Assembly: GCF_014863355.1 (NCBI RefSeq)
Contig: NZ_JACZEP010000002.1
Location: 558,001-622,000 of the forward strand
Origin: Aminobacter carboxidus
Lineage (GTDB): Bacteria > Pseudomonadota > Alphaproteobacteria > Rhizobiales > Rhizobiaceae
Reading direction: 5' to 3'
Length of the DNA: 64,000 bases
Under the pieces are notes generated by a model, which saw only the letters and a program-made list of their open reading frames with translations, did not search any database and had not been told where the DNA came from. A program made the translations under genes and the position numbers. Of the stretch, positions 46,969 to 55,919 are shown piece by piece. Position 1 is the stretch's first letter; each line of letters opens with the position of its first letter.

Positions 46969-47442
46969 TCAGGCTGCCGCTGAACTCTTGAGTGGCGGTT
47001 GGTCTGTCAGCAGGCGATGTGCCGTCGTAGCATCGGCAGCCTTGCGCAGACGCATCACCACTTCGACGTCGCGCAGCCGCCGGGCGATTTTCGCCAGCAC
47101 GTTGAGATGTTCCTGCGGCGAAGCCTCCGGCAACAACAACAACACGACAAGATCGACATCGCGGTCATCGATGGCCTCGAACGGGCAGGGAGCAGCGAGG
47201 CGTGCAAATGCGCCATACGGCCTCCGTAGCCCTGGTATCCTGGCATGAGGGATCGCCACACCCTGGCCAAGCCCGGTCGAGCCGAGCCTTTCCCGGGCTG
47301 CAAGCACCGAGCTGATCTCGGCGGCGGGACAGCCGGTACGCAACGCTGCCTGGGCCGCAAGCGCTTTGAGCAGCCGCGTCTTGCTCTCCGGCCGGAGGTC
47401 GAGGACCACGTCCTCGACCGAAATCACGTCCGAGATCTCCAT
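46969..47442 (-). CDS. PtsN-like PTS EIIA(Ntr) domain protein
   Basis: A 157-residue EIIA-fold protein. The phosphorylatable histidine lies in GVAIPHARIPGLR and the core VDLVVLLLLPEASPQEHLNVLAKIAR is typical. EIIA(Ntr) proteins receive phosphate from NPr and regulate potassium transport, PHB and nitrogen metabolism. The canonical rhizobial ptsN usually sits beside rpoN and hpf; that context is missing, so this is probably a paralogue. It is coupled to a small membrane protein gene two bases upstream. It converges on the transglycosylase gene. Confidence 0.82.
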   Translation of the reverse strand: MEISDVISVEDVVLDLRPESKTRLLKALAAQAALRTGCPAAEISSVLAARERLGSTGLGQGVAIPHARIPGLRRPYGAFARLAAPCPFEAIDDRDVDLVVLLLLPEASPQEHLNVLAKIARRLRDVEVVMRLRKAADATTAHRLLTDQPPLKSSAAA

Positions 47443-47444
47443 CG

Positions 47445-47630
47445 TCAGCTTGAAAGCATCGTGGCCAGCGCCAGCCCGCCCAACAGCACGCCGGCCACGA
47501 AAAACAGGCGGGTAAACATGAAGGGTTCGGTCTGGCCCTTGACCGGCCTGCCGTCATTGGCGGGCTCGCGGTGCGTGGGCTCAACGGTCCGTGCGCTGAC
47601 GAACCGATCCGGTATCTGGGTGCGAAGCAT
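47445..47630 (-). CDS. Small single-pass membrane protein coupled to the PtsN-like gene
   Basis: A 61-residue protein with a polar N-terminal half and one hydrophobic C-terminal segment (MFTRLFFVAGVLLGGLALA), so it may be tail-anchored or the functional start may be internal. AAGGAAG sits six bases before the ATG at 47630. Its stop is two bases before the PtsN-like ATG. I know no family. Translation signals and tight coupling support it as a real gene. Confidence 0.55.
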   Translation of the reverse strand: MLRTQIPDRFVSARTVEPTHREPANDGRPVKGQTEPFMFTRLFFVAGVLLGGLALATMLSS

Positions 47631-47788
47631 CTTTTACTTCCTTGTTGTTCGCGCCGGAGCGGCGAGATCGCCGTCGTCCGGTCGCGTCAGGAAGGTAAAA
47701 GCCACCGCATCAGGATTCGAGAGAGGCGGACACCCCAAGATATAAAGAAGTCATAGCCATGCAGTCATTGGTAGAACTGGGGTCGCGC

Positions 47789-50122
47789 CTATGCCGACTG
47801 GGCGAGCTCCGCGCTTTCGCTCAGCCACGTCCCGATCTTGGCGCCGAGCTTGTCGGGCGATACCGGCTTGGGCAGGTAGTCGTCCATGCCGGCGTCGATG
47901 CACTTCTCGCGGTCGCCTTTCAGCGCATGCGCGGTCACGCCGATGATCGGCGTGCGGCCGCCATTGGCCGCCTCTTCGATGCGGATGGCGCGCGTTGCCT
48001 CGTAGCCGTTCATCTCCGGCATCGAAACGTCCATCAGGATCAGCTTCGGCTTGAAAGTGCGGTACATCTCCACCGCCGTGCGGCCATTGCCGGCGATGCG
48101 ATGGCTGAGGCCGAGGCCGGACAGGATCTGGCCGAAGACGAGTTGGTTGACCTCGTTGTCCTCGGCCACCAGGACGTCGAGCCCTGCGCTTTGCAGTGCT
48201 GCCGGTTCCGGCTGGACGAGCGGTGCGGGCGCTGGGCCGCGAATGACGGTGAAGGCCGGAGGCGGTGCGTGGCGGACAGGTTCGCGCACGAATTCGGTGC
48301 GGCCGGCCTGCGAACGAGCCTTTTGCACCGTGGCGATCACGGTGCCGAGCAGTACGGCCGAGCGAGCGGGCTTGGTCAGGTGCGCGGCAATGCCGAAATC
48401 GAGCACCATGCGGGAGAAATCGATCTGGTCGACGGAGGTCAGGAGCACCACCGGGATCGACGAGATGCGGCTGTCGGCGGCGATTGACTTGGCGACGTCG
48501 GCACCGTTCATACCAGGCATCTGGTAGTCGAGGATGACGCAGTCGACGCTGGCGCCCAACTGGGCGGCACGGTCGAGGAAGGCGAGGCCGATGGCGCCGC
48601 TTTCGGCCGCGGCGCAATCGAAGCCCCAGCTTTTCAGCTGTTCGAGCAGGATTTCGCGGTTGACCGGATTGTCGTCGATGACCAGCACGCGCGCGCCGGT
48701 GACGTCGACCGGCACGACGTTGTTGGTCTGCTGCGCTTCATAGACAGGCAGCACGGCGGTGAACCAGAATACCGAACCCTTGCCGAGCTCGCTTTCGACG
48801 CCGATCCGGCCACCCATCAGGTCGACAAGGCGCGCAGCGATGGCCAACCCGAGGCCGGTGCCTTCGTGGCGACGCGTCGAGCTGCCGTCGACCTGGGCGA
48901 ATTTCTCGAACACGCTCTGCAGCTTGTCGGCCGGGATGCCGATGCCGGTGTCCTCGACACGGATGTTCAGCGTCACGGTCCCATCGATGGCTTTGCCCGT
49001 GACATCGACAAGCACATGACCCCGCTCGGTGAACTTGACCGCATTGCCCAGCATGTTGGTGATGATCTGGCGGAAGCGGCCGACATCGCCTGTCAGGTGG
49101 GTCGGCAGGCGTGGGTCGACGCGGACGATGAGCTCGAGGTTCTTTTCGGCGACGCGCGCCGAGATCAGGGTCGCGACATCCTCGACCGCCTCGCCGAGAT
49201 GGAACGGGGCGGGGTCGAGTGTCAGCTGGCCAGCGTTGATCTTGGAGAAGTCGAGCACGTCGTTGATGATCGTCAAAAGGGCATTGCCCGATTTCACGAT
49301 GACTTCGGTGAAGGTCTTCTGGCGCGGCGTCAGGTCTGTTCGCGCCAGAAGCTCGGCCATGCCGAGCACGCCGTTCATCGGCGTGCGGATCTCGTGGCTC
49401 ATATTGGCGAGGAATTCCGATTTGGCGCGATCGGCAGCCTCAGCTTTCGACAGCGACTCGGCAGTTTCGGCGAAGGCACGCCGGATGGCATTCTCCATCG
49501 GCTTGAATACCCAGACAGCGACACCGCCGATGACCAGGACGAGCAATGCCGCTGCGGTCGTCAGCAGCCCGTCGCTGCGGGTCTCTGCGTAACGGCGCTC
49601 GTTCTCCATGGCGGCGGTGGCGCGCAGCAGCATCGGCTGGGCAAACAGGTCGTTCTGGTTGCGGATTTCGCGATAGCTCCACTCGTCGGAATTCTGGGCG
49701 CTGGCGAGCGCGCCGAGATTGCGGGCGATGTCACGGGCCGACCAGAACAGATCGCCGTTGATCGCGGCGCTGTCGAGCTCGCGCACGGACTTGTCCGACA
49801 GGTGTGGGCGTATCGCGTCGATGGTGCTGGCCAGGTGGTTGATGCGGACGTCGAGCCGGACGGCATGGTTGTGCGCGGCAGCGGCGAGCGCCTGCTGCGT
49901 TTCGGGCCGCCAGGCGGCGTTCGTCGTCTCGGCGAAACTGCTGGCGTTGCGCAGTTCGCGTGCAAACAGCTGAAGCTCCGAGGCAATGGCATCGACATCG
50001 CGGCGATATGTATTGCCCTGACTGAAGGCCAACATCACGGCGATGGAAGTCAGTGCGAAGATCAGGAGCCCCGAAAGGTATCTGATCCGTATCGAACGGA
50101 TGAAGGACGAGTGCTCCGGCAT
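47789..50122 (-). CDS. Hybrid sensor histidine kinase with two receiver domains
   Basis: A 777-residue membrane kinase: TM1 (about 15-35), an extracytoplasmic sensor region of about 140 residues, TM2 (about 185-205), HisKA with [19 protein letters not shown], HATPase with [13 protein letters not shown] and [20 protein letters not shown]. Two receivers follow, with phospho-aspartates in [15 protein letters not shown] and [15 protein letters not shown]. The order HK-REC-REC resembles BarA-like hybrid kinases, but no Hpt domain or partner regulator is adjacent. The start at 50122 was chosen because GGGG precedes it; ATG 50146 lacks a ribosome site. Signal unknown. Confidence 0.92.
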   Translation of the reverse strand: MPEHSSFIRSIRIRYLSGLLIFALTSIAVMLAFSQGNTYRRDVDAIASELQLFARELRNASSFAETTNAAWRPETQQALAAAAHNHAVRLDVRINHLASTIDAIRPHLSDKSVRELDSAAINGDLFWSARDIARNLGALASAQNSDEWSYREIRNQNDLFAQPMLLRATAAMENERRYAETRSDGLLTTAAALLVLVIGGVAVWVFKPMENAIRRAFAETAESLSKAEAADRAKSEFLANMSHEIRTPMNGVLGMAELLARTDLTPRQKTFTEVIVKSGNALLTIINDVLDFSKINAGQLTLDPAPFHLGEAVEDVATLISARVAEKNLELIVRVDPRLPTHLTGDVGRFRQIITNMLGNAVKFTERGHVLVDVTGKAIDGTVTLNIRVEDTGIGIPADKLQSVFEKFAQVDGSSTRRHEGTGLGLAIAARLVDLMGGRIGVESELGKGSVFWFTAVLPVYEAQQTNNVVPVDVTGARVLVIDDNPVNREILLEQLKSWGFDCAAAESGAIGLAFLDRAAQLGASVDCVILDYQMPGMNGADVAKSIAADSRISSIPVVLLTSVDQIDFSRMVLDFGIAAHLTKPARSAVLLGTVIATVQKARSQAGRTEFVREPVRHAPPPAFTVIRGPAPAPLVQPEPAALQSAGLDVLVAEDNEVNQLVFGQILSGLGLSHRIAGNGRTAVEMYRTFKPKLILMDVSMPEMNGYEATRAIRIEEAANGGRTPIIGVTAHALKGDREKCIDAGMDDYLPKPVSPDKLGAKIGTWLSESAELAQSA

Positions 50123-50241
50123 GCGCAACCCCAAACACATACGCACAAATTTACAGAGCCGGAATAGACACCATTAACATTAAGAGTTTCTGACCCGCAC
50201 AACTTGTCCGGGAGATTGTTGCTTGTCAGATGAAGTAAAGG

Positions 50242-51159
50242 TCAGTTGTTGCGCTCGGCAATGAAACTTGCGGCAGCCTTGAGCATGACTGCACGCTCGC
50301 CGAAGGGTTCCAGCAAGTCGTGCGCCTGGTTGACCAGGCCAACGAGCTGGGAGCGGGCCCAGTTGGGGCCGTGCAGCGAAACAAGCGTCGCTTTGCCGGC
50401 GGCAGCATCCTTGCCGGTCGCCTTGCCCATCGTCTCGGCGTCGGCGGTGAGATCGAGCAGGTCGTCGGCAAGCTGGAAGGCAAGGCCGATCGCCGAGCCG
50501 AATTCGGCCAGCCTTTCGCGTTCGTCGGCCGATGCGCCGGCGACGATGGCGCCGGCCTCGCAGGCGAAGCGGATCAAAGCGCCTGTCTTCATTGCCTGCA
50601 AACGGATGATGCCGGCTTCGTCGGGCTTGTTGCGCTCGGCGTCGAGGTCGAGGGCCTGGCCGCCGACCATGCCGCCGGGGCCGGCCGCGCGGGCGAGCGC
50701 CAGCACAAGGGCTGAGCGGCGATCTGCCGGCAGCGGCGTCGCTTCATCGGCGATGATGTCGAAGGCAAAGGTCAGCAGGCCGTCGCCGGCGAGGATCGCG
50801 GTCGCCTCGTCGAAGGCCTTGTGCACCGTTGGCTGGCCGCGGCGCAGGTCGTCGTCGTCCATCGCCGGCAGATCGTCATGGATCAGCGAATAGCAATGCA
50901 CGCATTCGAGTGCTGTGGCGACGCGCAGCGCCGCCTCGCCATCGGCGTCGAATAGGGCCGCACTCTCCAGCACGAGGAACGGCCTGAGCCGCTTGCCGCC
51001 GTTGAGCACGCCGTGGCGCATGGCAGCCATCAGGTGCCCGGGGCGGGCAATCTCGCCGGGCAGGGCGCGTTGGTCCAGCAACTGCCGCAACTGCGCATCG
51101 ACAGCTTCCGCGCGCATGCGCAGGATGGTTTCGAACATGATATCGCTATCGATCGTCAT
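50242..51159 (-). CDS. ispA: Polyprenyl (farnesyl/geranyl) diphosphate synthase
   Basis: A 305-residue trans-prenyltransferase that condenses IPP with allylic diphosphates. First Asp-rich motif in IHDDLPAMDDDDLRRG, second in FQLADDLLDLTADAE; GGKRLRPFLVL and MVGGQALDLDAE are also characteristic. Length and motif spacing fit farnesyl diphosphate synthase (IspA) rather than the longer octaprenyl enzymes. Chain length cannot be fixed from sequence alone. The start MTIDSDIMF at 51159 or an internal MFETILRM at 51138 are both possible. Confidence 0.9.
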   Translation of the reverse strand: MTIDSDIMFETILRMRAEAVDAQLRQLLDQRALPGEIARPGHLMAAMRHGVLNGGKRLRPFLVLESAALFDADGEAALRVATALECVHCYSLIHDDLPAMDDDDLRRGQPTVHKAFDEATAILAGDGLLTFAFDIIADEATPLPADRRSALVLALARAAGPGGMVGGQALDLDAERNKPDEAGIIRLQAMKTGALIRFACEAGAIVAGASADERERLAEFGSAIGLAFQLADDLLDLTADAETMGKATGKDAAAGKATLVSLHGPNWARSQLVGLVNQAHDLLEPFGERAVMLKAAASFIAERNN

Positions 51160-51287
51160 GGCGGCGAGCGGTAGCCGACAGTCAGACGTTGCGCAAGAAG
51201 CCAAGCGCCTTTATGCCAAAAGGCTGACAAGGCAGGGCGGACGGGTTGTCGGAACCGATCATAGAGCCGGAAACCGAAAGGCTGGAC

Positions 51288-51998
51288 ATGGCAGCAGCGC
51301 GACGCGGGATTTTCTCGCGCGGAAGCCTGCGCCGCTGGGTGCGGCTCGGTGCGCTGGTCGCCGCCATCATGATCGCGCTGCCGGTCGTGCTGACCATGCT
51401 TTATCTGCCTCCCGTCGTGCGCCCGATCTCGACGCTGATGATCAAGGATCTGGTCACGCTCCAGGGCTATGACCGCCAATGGGTGCCGCTCGACGACATC
51501 GCGCCCGTCATGGCGCATTCCGTCATCATGTCCGAGGACGGCCAGTTCTGCTTCCATAAGGGCATCGACCTCGGCGAACTGCGCGGCGTCATCAACGACG
51601 CGCTTGAAGGCGAGGCGACCCGCGGCGCCTCGACGATCCCGATGCAGACGGTCAAGAACCTCTATCTGTGGAATGGCCGCTCTTTCCTGCGCAAGGTGGT
51701 CGAGCTGCCGCTGGCGATCTATTTCGATGCCCTGATGCCGAAACGGCGGATCATGGAGATCTATCTCAACATCGCCGAGTGGGGCCCCAACATCTATGGC
51801 GTCGAGGCGGCGTCTCAGCATTATTTCGGCAAGCCGGCGAGCCAGCTTTCGCGGCGCCAGGCAGCGCTTCTGGCGGTGACCTTGCCCAATCCCGCGGCGC
51901 GCAATCCGGCCAAGCCGGGGCCTGGTCTCAAGCGGCTCGCATCGGTCATCGAGCGCCGTGCCGGCAAGGCTGGCGCCTATGTGCAGTGCCTGGATTAG
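51288..51998 (+). CDS. mtgA: Monofunctional peptidoglycan glycosyltransferase
   Basis: About 236 residues: an N-terminal membrane anchor (about 18-40) and a GT51 domain. Motifs are [20 protein letters not shown] (catalytic glutamate), [17 protein letters not shown], the second glutamate in [15 protein letters not shown], and [19 protein letters not shown]. It polymerises lipid II glycan strands without a transpeptidase domain. ATG at 51288 has AAAGG upstream; a TTG at 51246 would add 14 residues. Confidence 0.93.
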   Translation: MAAARRGIFSRGSLRRWVRLGALVAAIMIALPVVLTMLYLPPVVRPISTLMIKDLVTLQGYDRQWVPLDDIAPVMAHSVIMSEDGQFCFHKGIDLGELRGVINDALEGEATRGASTIPMQTVKNLYLWNGRSFLRKVVELPLAIYFDALMPKRRIMEIYLNIAEWGPNIYGVEAASQHYFGKPASQLSRRQAALLAVTLPNPAARNPAKPGPGLKRLASVIERRAGKAGAYVQCLD

Positions 51999-52152
51999 AT
52001 TGGCGCCCACAGGACCGAAAAAAGAGTCGCTTCGGGCTGGTCAAGCCTGCTTTCGCCGTGTATAGGCTCGCCAACTTTCTCAGTTTCCGGCCCATGCGCG
52101 GCCCTTTCACGAGGGCGGACAGGGTCATTTGACCGATTGGTGGAGTATATCC

Positions 52153-52335
52153 ATGGCTGTTCCAAAACGAAAAACCTCCCCGTCCAAGCGCGGCATGCGC
52201 CGCTCGGCCGACGCGCTGAAGGCCCCGACCTATGTCGAGGACAAGAATTCCGGCGAAATGCGCCGTCCGCACCACATCGACCTGAAGACCGGCATGTACC
52301 GCGGTCGCCAGGTTCTGACGCCCAAGGAAAGCTAA
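52153..52335 (+). CDS. rpmF: 50S ribosomal protein L32
   Basis: A 60-residue basic protein: [18 protein letters not shown] at the start and [18 protein letters not shown] at the end are the alphaproteobacterial L32 signature. The zinc-binding cysteines found in some L32 proteins are absent. It stands alone, followed by a strong terminator. The gap before it is short and no operon partner (yceD, plsX) is present. Confidence 0.97.
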   Translation: MAVPKRKTSPSKRGMRRSADALKAPTYVEDKNSGEMRRPHHIDLKTGMYRGRQVLTPKES

Positions 52336-52389
52336 GCAGCTTTTCCCAGGGGAAAGCCAGGCGGCTTTAGCCCAAGCGAGCGTATCGGG

Positions 52390-52423
52390 AAAGGACCGGC
52401 TAGTAGGCCGGTCCTTTCTTTTT
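52390..52423 (+). terminator. Terminator of rpmF
   Basis: AAAGGACCGGC and GCCGGTCCTTT form an 11-bp perfect stem with a short AT-containing loop, followed by CTTTTT. Confidence 0.92.
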
Positions 52424-52507
52424 GCGTGTCTGCATGGTGCTGAATTCTCTTGACGCCCGGGCGGCAGGGGATTCTAGAAGATGCCGGCGCAACACGGAGA
52501 CCGGTCC

Positions 52508-52921
52508 ATGCTCGCGGGCATTCCCCTTCTGATCATCCCCTTCATCCTGTTCAACATGGGGCTTGCCGGCCTGTTCGGCAGCGGCGTGAACGGCGACCCG
52601 TGGTCGGGCGAGATTTTGTCGCTCAACATGATGTCGGGCGGCGTCTTCACGTTGACGCTCGGCAATCTGCTGGTCGTCGTCGGTTTGCTTTTGCTGTTCG
52701 TCGAGATCGTGAAGTCGACGCGCACCAGCAACGCATCCGTGGTCGACCATCTGCTGTCGACCTTTGTCTTCGTCGCGTTCCTGGTCGAATTCCTTTTGGT
52801 GCGCGGAGCCGCGCACCCGGTGTTCTTCACCTTGATGGTGATCGCATTGCTCGACGTTCTGGCCGGCTTCTCGGTTTCTCTGCGCTCCGCCAGCCGCGAC
52901 GTCACCTTCGGCCGCGAGTAG
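52508..52921 (+). CDS. Hypothetical membrane protein
   Basis: A 137-residue protein with four predicted membrane segments (about 4-24, 45-70, 78-98 and 105-125). GVNGDPWSGEILSLNMMSGG is a distinctive extramembrane loop. I recognise no named family. The start at 52508 follows GGAGA; an alternative at 52481 adds nine residues. It stands alone between rpmF and the convergent GlcG/HbpS gene. Confidence 0.72.
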   Translation: MLAGIPLLIIPFILFNMGLAGLFGSGVNGDPWSGEILSLNMMSGGVFTLTLGNLLVVVGLLLLFVEIVKSTRTSNASVVDHLLSTFVFVAFLVEFLLVRGAAHPVFFTLMVIALLDVLAGFSVSLRSASRDVTFGRE

Positions 52922-52947
52922 GAGCGCGTCCTCACGGGGACGCGCTC
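52922..52947. terminator. Hairpin between convergent genes
   Basis: GAGCGCGTCC and GGACGCGCTC make a perfect 10-bp stem with a six-base loop directly after the membrane-protein stop and before the GlcG/HbpS stop. No T run follows in either direction, so intrinsic termination is uncertain. Confidence 0.5.
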
Positions 52948-52952
52948 GCCGA

Positions 52953-53381
52953 TCAGACCTTGGCGACGAAGCCGGCCGATTCGATGCCGGCCATCGCTGC
53001 CAGCTCGTCATTGTCCGACGTATCGCCCGAAATGCCGACCGCGCCGAGCACGTCGCCATTCTTGTTGCGGATCAGCACGCCGCCCGGTACCGGCACGATC
53101 TTGCCGCCAGATACCGCCGAAAGCCCCTGGAAGAAGTGCGGCCGCTCGACAGCGGCAACGCCGAGCGCCCGCGAGCTCGAGCCCACGGCGAGTGCGCCAT
53201 AGGCCTTGCCCGATGCCACTTCGGCGCGAATAAAGGGCGATCCGTCCTGGCGCTGGAAGGCAAGCAGGTGGCCGCCCGCGTCAAGCACGGCGACGCCCAG
53301 CGGCTTGAACTTCTGCTCGGCGCCGAGTGCAAAGGCGGTGTCGATGATGGCGTTGGCCTTGGCCAGCGTCAGTTCGGTCAT
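52953..53381 (-). CDS. GlcG/HbpS-family heme-binding-like protein
   Basis: A 142-residue single-domain protein: LAVLDAGGHLLAF-type strand (here GVAVLDAGGHLLAFQRQDG), ARALG-like SSRALGVAAVER, and GGKIVPVPGGVLIRN with VGISGDTSDNDELAA. The family includes GlcG and the heme-binding, redox-sensing HbpS; many members are of unknown role. ATG 53381 is preferred, since AGGAGG sits seven bases upstream; ATG 53387 would overlap the ribosome site. No signal peptide is seen, so it is cytoplasmic. Confidence 0.85.
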   Translation of the reverse strand: MTELTLAKANAIIDTAFALGAEQKFKPLGVAVLDAGGHLLAFQRQDGSPFIRAEVASGKAYGALAVGSSSRALGVAAVERPHFFQGLSAVSGGKIVPVPGGVLIRNKNGDVLGAVGISGDTSDNDELAAMAGIESAGFVAKV

Positions 53382-53514
53382 GGTCATTCCTCCTGATGAT
53401 ATTGATGGCCGTCTAGCAAACACGCTCCGGACGCCGGGCAAAACCCTGCATCCGGTTGAAACTGCCTTACCTGAATGGGTGGGAGAGGTGTGAACTGATC
53501 CAGCACCCCTGGAC

Positions 53515-53628
53515 ACTGAAGCTTCGCTTCACCCCAGGATTGGAGAGGTCCTCCGGCCCTTCGCATGGCTCAGGGCGTTCGACGCTCGGAAAGCCAAGCA
53601 ATTGGCTTTCCGTCGGCCTTTGGCCGAC
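53515..53628 (-). other. Tandem stem-loops downstream of phaR
   Basis: Three hairpins follow the phaR stop on the - strand: GTCGGCC-TTT-GGCCGAC (53612-53628), GGAAAGCCAA-GCAA-TTGGCTTTCC (53588-53611) and TGAAGC-TTC-GCTTCA (53516-53531). None is followed by a T run. They may protect the phaR 3' end or promote Rho-dependent termination. The rest of the 53388-53634 gap holds no gene. Confidence 0.55.
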
Positions 53629-53634
53629 CGCGTC

Positions 53635-54240
53635 TCACCCCATAGAATCGATCTTGCGCTGCATCGCGGCAAGCTGGTCCTTGAGCTCCTTGAGCTCGTC
53701 CGGCTTTTCGGGTGCTTCCTTCCGCGCGGGCTCGGCAGGCGTTGCGGCACCTGTGCCAGGCATCGGGAAGGGGGTGAACATGCGCATCGCGTTCTGGAAC
53801 AGCTCCATGTTGCGGCGCGTCTGCTCTTCCAGCGCCTTGATCGGCGCGGCGCCCTTCATCATGTCGATCGGCGCTTTGCCGAAGGTCGACTTCATCTGCT
53901 CGCGGAAGCGCTCATGCTCCTTGGAGAAGGCCAGCATCGACTGTTCGAGGAAGCTCGGCACGACCATCTGCATCTGGTCGCCATAATAGGAGATCAGCTG
54001 CCTGAGGAAGGGGATCGGCAGCATGTTCTGGCCGTCCTTGTTCTCCAGTTCGAAGATGATCTGGGTCAGCACCGGATGGGTGATGTCCTCGCCGGTCTTG
54101 GCGTCCTGCACGGTAAACTCTTCGCCCTTCTTGACCATTTCGGCCAGGTCCTCGAGCGTGACGTAAGTACTCGTGCCGGTGTTGTAGAGTCGGCGGTTGG
54201 CGTATTTCTTGATTACGATTGGCGTGTCTTTCGCGGCCAT
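53635..54240 (-). CDS. phaR: Polyhydroxyalkanoate synthesis repressor PhaR
   Basis: A 201-residue regulator. The DNA-binding domain (about residues 6-65) has IKKYANRRLYNTGTSTYVTL and LEDLAEMVKKGEEF; the PHB-accumulation regulatory domain follows (about 75-130, with PIPFLRQLISYYGDQMQ). The tail is a Pro/Ala/Glu stretch ending in a short coiled coil. PhaR represses phasin and PHB genes and binds PHB granules, releasing repression when polymer forms. It is divergent from phaA with a palindrome-rich gap. GGAGG seven bases upstream picks ATG 54240. Confidence 0.94.
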   Translation of the reverse strand: MAAKDTPIVIKKYANRRLYNTGTSTYVTLEDLAEMVKKGEEFTVQDAKTGEDITHPVLTQIIFELENKDGQNMLPIPFLRQLISYYGDQMQMVVPSFLEQSMLAFSKEHERFREQMKSTFGKAPIDMMKGAAPIKALEEQTRRNMELFQNAMRMFTPFPMPGTGAATPAEPARKEAPEKPDELKELKDQLAAMQRKIDSMG

Positions 54241-54384
54241 CAGCATCCTCCCCCGGAAGACCGGAATGCCATGTAAGCAGCCGGTAACATTTCGCCGGTC
54301 ATGAGGATAAGCGCAAAGCAATCGCAAATCCAAGTGGTTTGTGCACTGCAAGAAGGCAAGGCCGGCCAACGCCGGCAAAAAAAA

Positions 54385-54420
54385 ATGCTGCGCAGCATTG
54401 CTGCAGTGCGGCCGCAGCAT
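54385..54420. promoter_or_regulatory. Candidate PhaR operator between phaR and phaA
   Basis: A perfect 14-bp palindrome ATGCTGCGCAGCAT (54385-54398) is followed by TTGCTGCAGTGC and CCGCAGCAT. PhaR proteins of Paracoccus and Sinorhizobium bind CTGC/GCAG-rich dyads, and this cluster sits in the divergent phaR-phaA promoter region. An A9 run lies directly upstream. Confidence 0.5.
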
Positions 54421-54536
54421 CGGCAATCCCGCTATTTTCCGGTTTGACTCGGGTCCTGGAACGGGCAAGAAAAGTCATGAGCGCCAATGTCCTCGACGCG
54501 CAACAACCATTCGTCAAACGAAGTCTGGAGAGAAAC

Positions 54537-55721
54537 ATGTCCGCCTCGTCCTCCATCGTCGTCGCCAGCGCCGCCCGAACGCCGGTCGGCTCGTTCAACG
54601 GCGCCTTCGCCAACACGCCGGCGCACGAGCTCGGCGCTGTTGCAGTCCGGGAGGCGCTGGCACGCGCCGGCGTCGATCCCAAGGAAGTCGACGAAGTCAT
54701 CCTCGGCCAGATCCTTGCCGCCGGCGCCGGCCAGAACCCGGCCCGCCAGGCAGCCATGGCAGCGGGCGTGCCGCAGGAAGCAACCGCCTGGGGCCTCAAC
54801 CAGCTGTGCGGCTCGGGCCTGCGCACCATTGCCATCGGCATGCAGCAGATTGCCACGGGCGATGCCAAGATCATCGTTGCCGGCGGCCAGGAATCGATGT
54901 CGATGGCGCCGCACTGCCAGCATTTGCGCGGCGGCGTGAAGATGGGCGACTTCAAGATGATCGACACGATGATCAAGGACGGCCTGACCGACGCCTTCTA
55001 CGGCTACCACATGGGCAACACCGCCGAGAACGTCGCCCGCCAGTGGCAGCTGACCCGCGACGAGCAGGACCAGTTCGCGGTCGCCTCGCAGAACAAGGCC
55101 GAGGCCGCGCAGAAGGCCGGCCGTTTCGCCGACGAGATCGTGCCATTCACCATCAAGGGCAAGAAGGGCGACACCATCGTCGACCAGGACGAATACATCC
55201 GCCATGGCGCGACGCTCGATTCGCTTGCCAAGCTGCGCCCTGCCTTCGACAAGGAAGGCACAGTCACCGCCGGCAACGCGTCGGGCATCAATGACGGCGC
55301 TGCCGCCGTCGTCCTGATGAGCGAGGCCGAAGCCGTGCGCCGCGGCCTGACCCCGCTGGTCCGCATCGTTTCGTGGGCGACCGCGGGCGTTGATCCGCAG
55401 ATCATGGGCACCGGCCCGATCCCGGCTTCTCGCAGGGCGCTCGAAAAAGCCGGCTGGTCGGTCGGCGACCTCGATCTCGTCGAGGCCAACGAGGCTTTCG
55501 CCGCGCAGGCCTGCGCGGTCAACAAGGACATGGGCTGGGATCCGGCGATCGTCAACGTCAATGGCGGTGCCATTGCCATCGGCCATCCGGTCGGCGCATC
55601 GGGCGCCCGCGTCTTCAACACGCTGGTCTACGAGATGCGGCGACGCAGTGCCAAAAAGGGTCTCGCGACCCTGTGCATCGGCGGCGGCATGGGCGTCGCG
55701 ATGTGTGTCGAGGCGATGTAA
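54537..55721 (+). CDS. phaA: Acetyl-CoA acetyltransferase (beta-ketothiolase)
   Basis: A 394-residue thiolase that condenses two acetyl-CoA to acetoacetyl-CoA, the first step of PHB synthesis. The acyl-accepting cysteine is in [10 protein letters not shown] (about Cys91). [17 protein letters not shown] supplies the histidine and the second cysteine is in [13 protein letters not shown]. The start [15 protein letters not shown] follows a GGAGAG site; longer frames run into the operator region. phaB lies 199 bases downstream, past a terminator and a repeat, so the two are not a simple tight operon. Confidence 0.95.
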   Translation: MSASSSIVVASAARTPVGSFNGAFANTPAHELGAVAVREALARAGVDPKEVDEVILGQILAAGAGQNPARQAAMAAGVPQEATAWGLNQLCGSGLRTIAIGMQQIATGDAKIIVAGGQESMSMAPHCQHLRGGVKMGDFKMIDTMIKDGLTDAFYGYHMGNTAENVARQWQLTRDEQDQFAVASQNKAEAAQKAGRFADEIVPFTIKGKKGDTIVDQDEYIRHGATLDSLAKLRPAFDKEGTVTAGNASGINDGAAAVVLMSEAEAVRRGLTPLVRIVSWATAGVDPQIMGTGPIPASRRALEKAGWSVGDLDLVEANEAFAAQACAVNKDMGWDPAIVNVNGGAIAIGHPVGASGARVFNTLVYEMRRRSAKKGLATLCIGGGMGVAMCVEAM

Positions 55722-55735
55722 ATCGAAAAGCAAGA

Positions 55736-55760
55736 GGGCGGCCAATGTGCCGCCCTTTTT
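55736..55760 (+). terminator. Terminator between phaA and phaB
   Basis: GGGCGGC and GCCGCCC pair around CAATGT and are followed by TTTTT, 15 bases after the phaA stop. It should reduce read-through into phaB. Confidence 0.88.
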
Positions 55761-55764
55761 GTCT

Positions 55765-55871
55765 CTAGCGCATAACCCCGAAAATCGGGGTCGATTTTCG
55801 GAAAGGATCATGCGCCAATTCAAAATGTCACAGCGTCCTTTGCGCGTCCAACTGGACTCGTGGCGCTGTAA
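55765..55871. repeat. Rhizobial-type interspersed repeat in the phaA-phaB gap
   Basis: TAGCGCAT at the start and ATGCGCCAATTC inside bracket an inverted repeat CCGAAAATCG/CGATTTTCGG. ACAGCGTCCTTTGCGCGTCC and TGGCGCTGTA follow, the latter complementary to the ACAGCG half. From memory this layout is that of a common Rhizobium/Mesorhizobium intergenic repeat. It is a different family from the element at 1037-1140. Confidence 0.6.
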
Positions 55872-55919
55872 AACCCTGTCCAAAGGGCAATCCATCAAGC
55901 AGCAGAAAAGGGGAAACGC

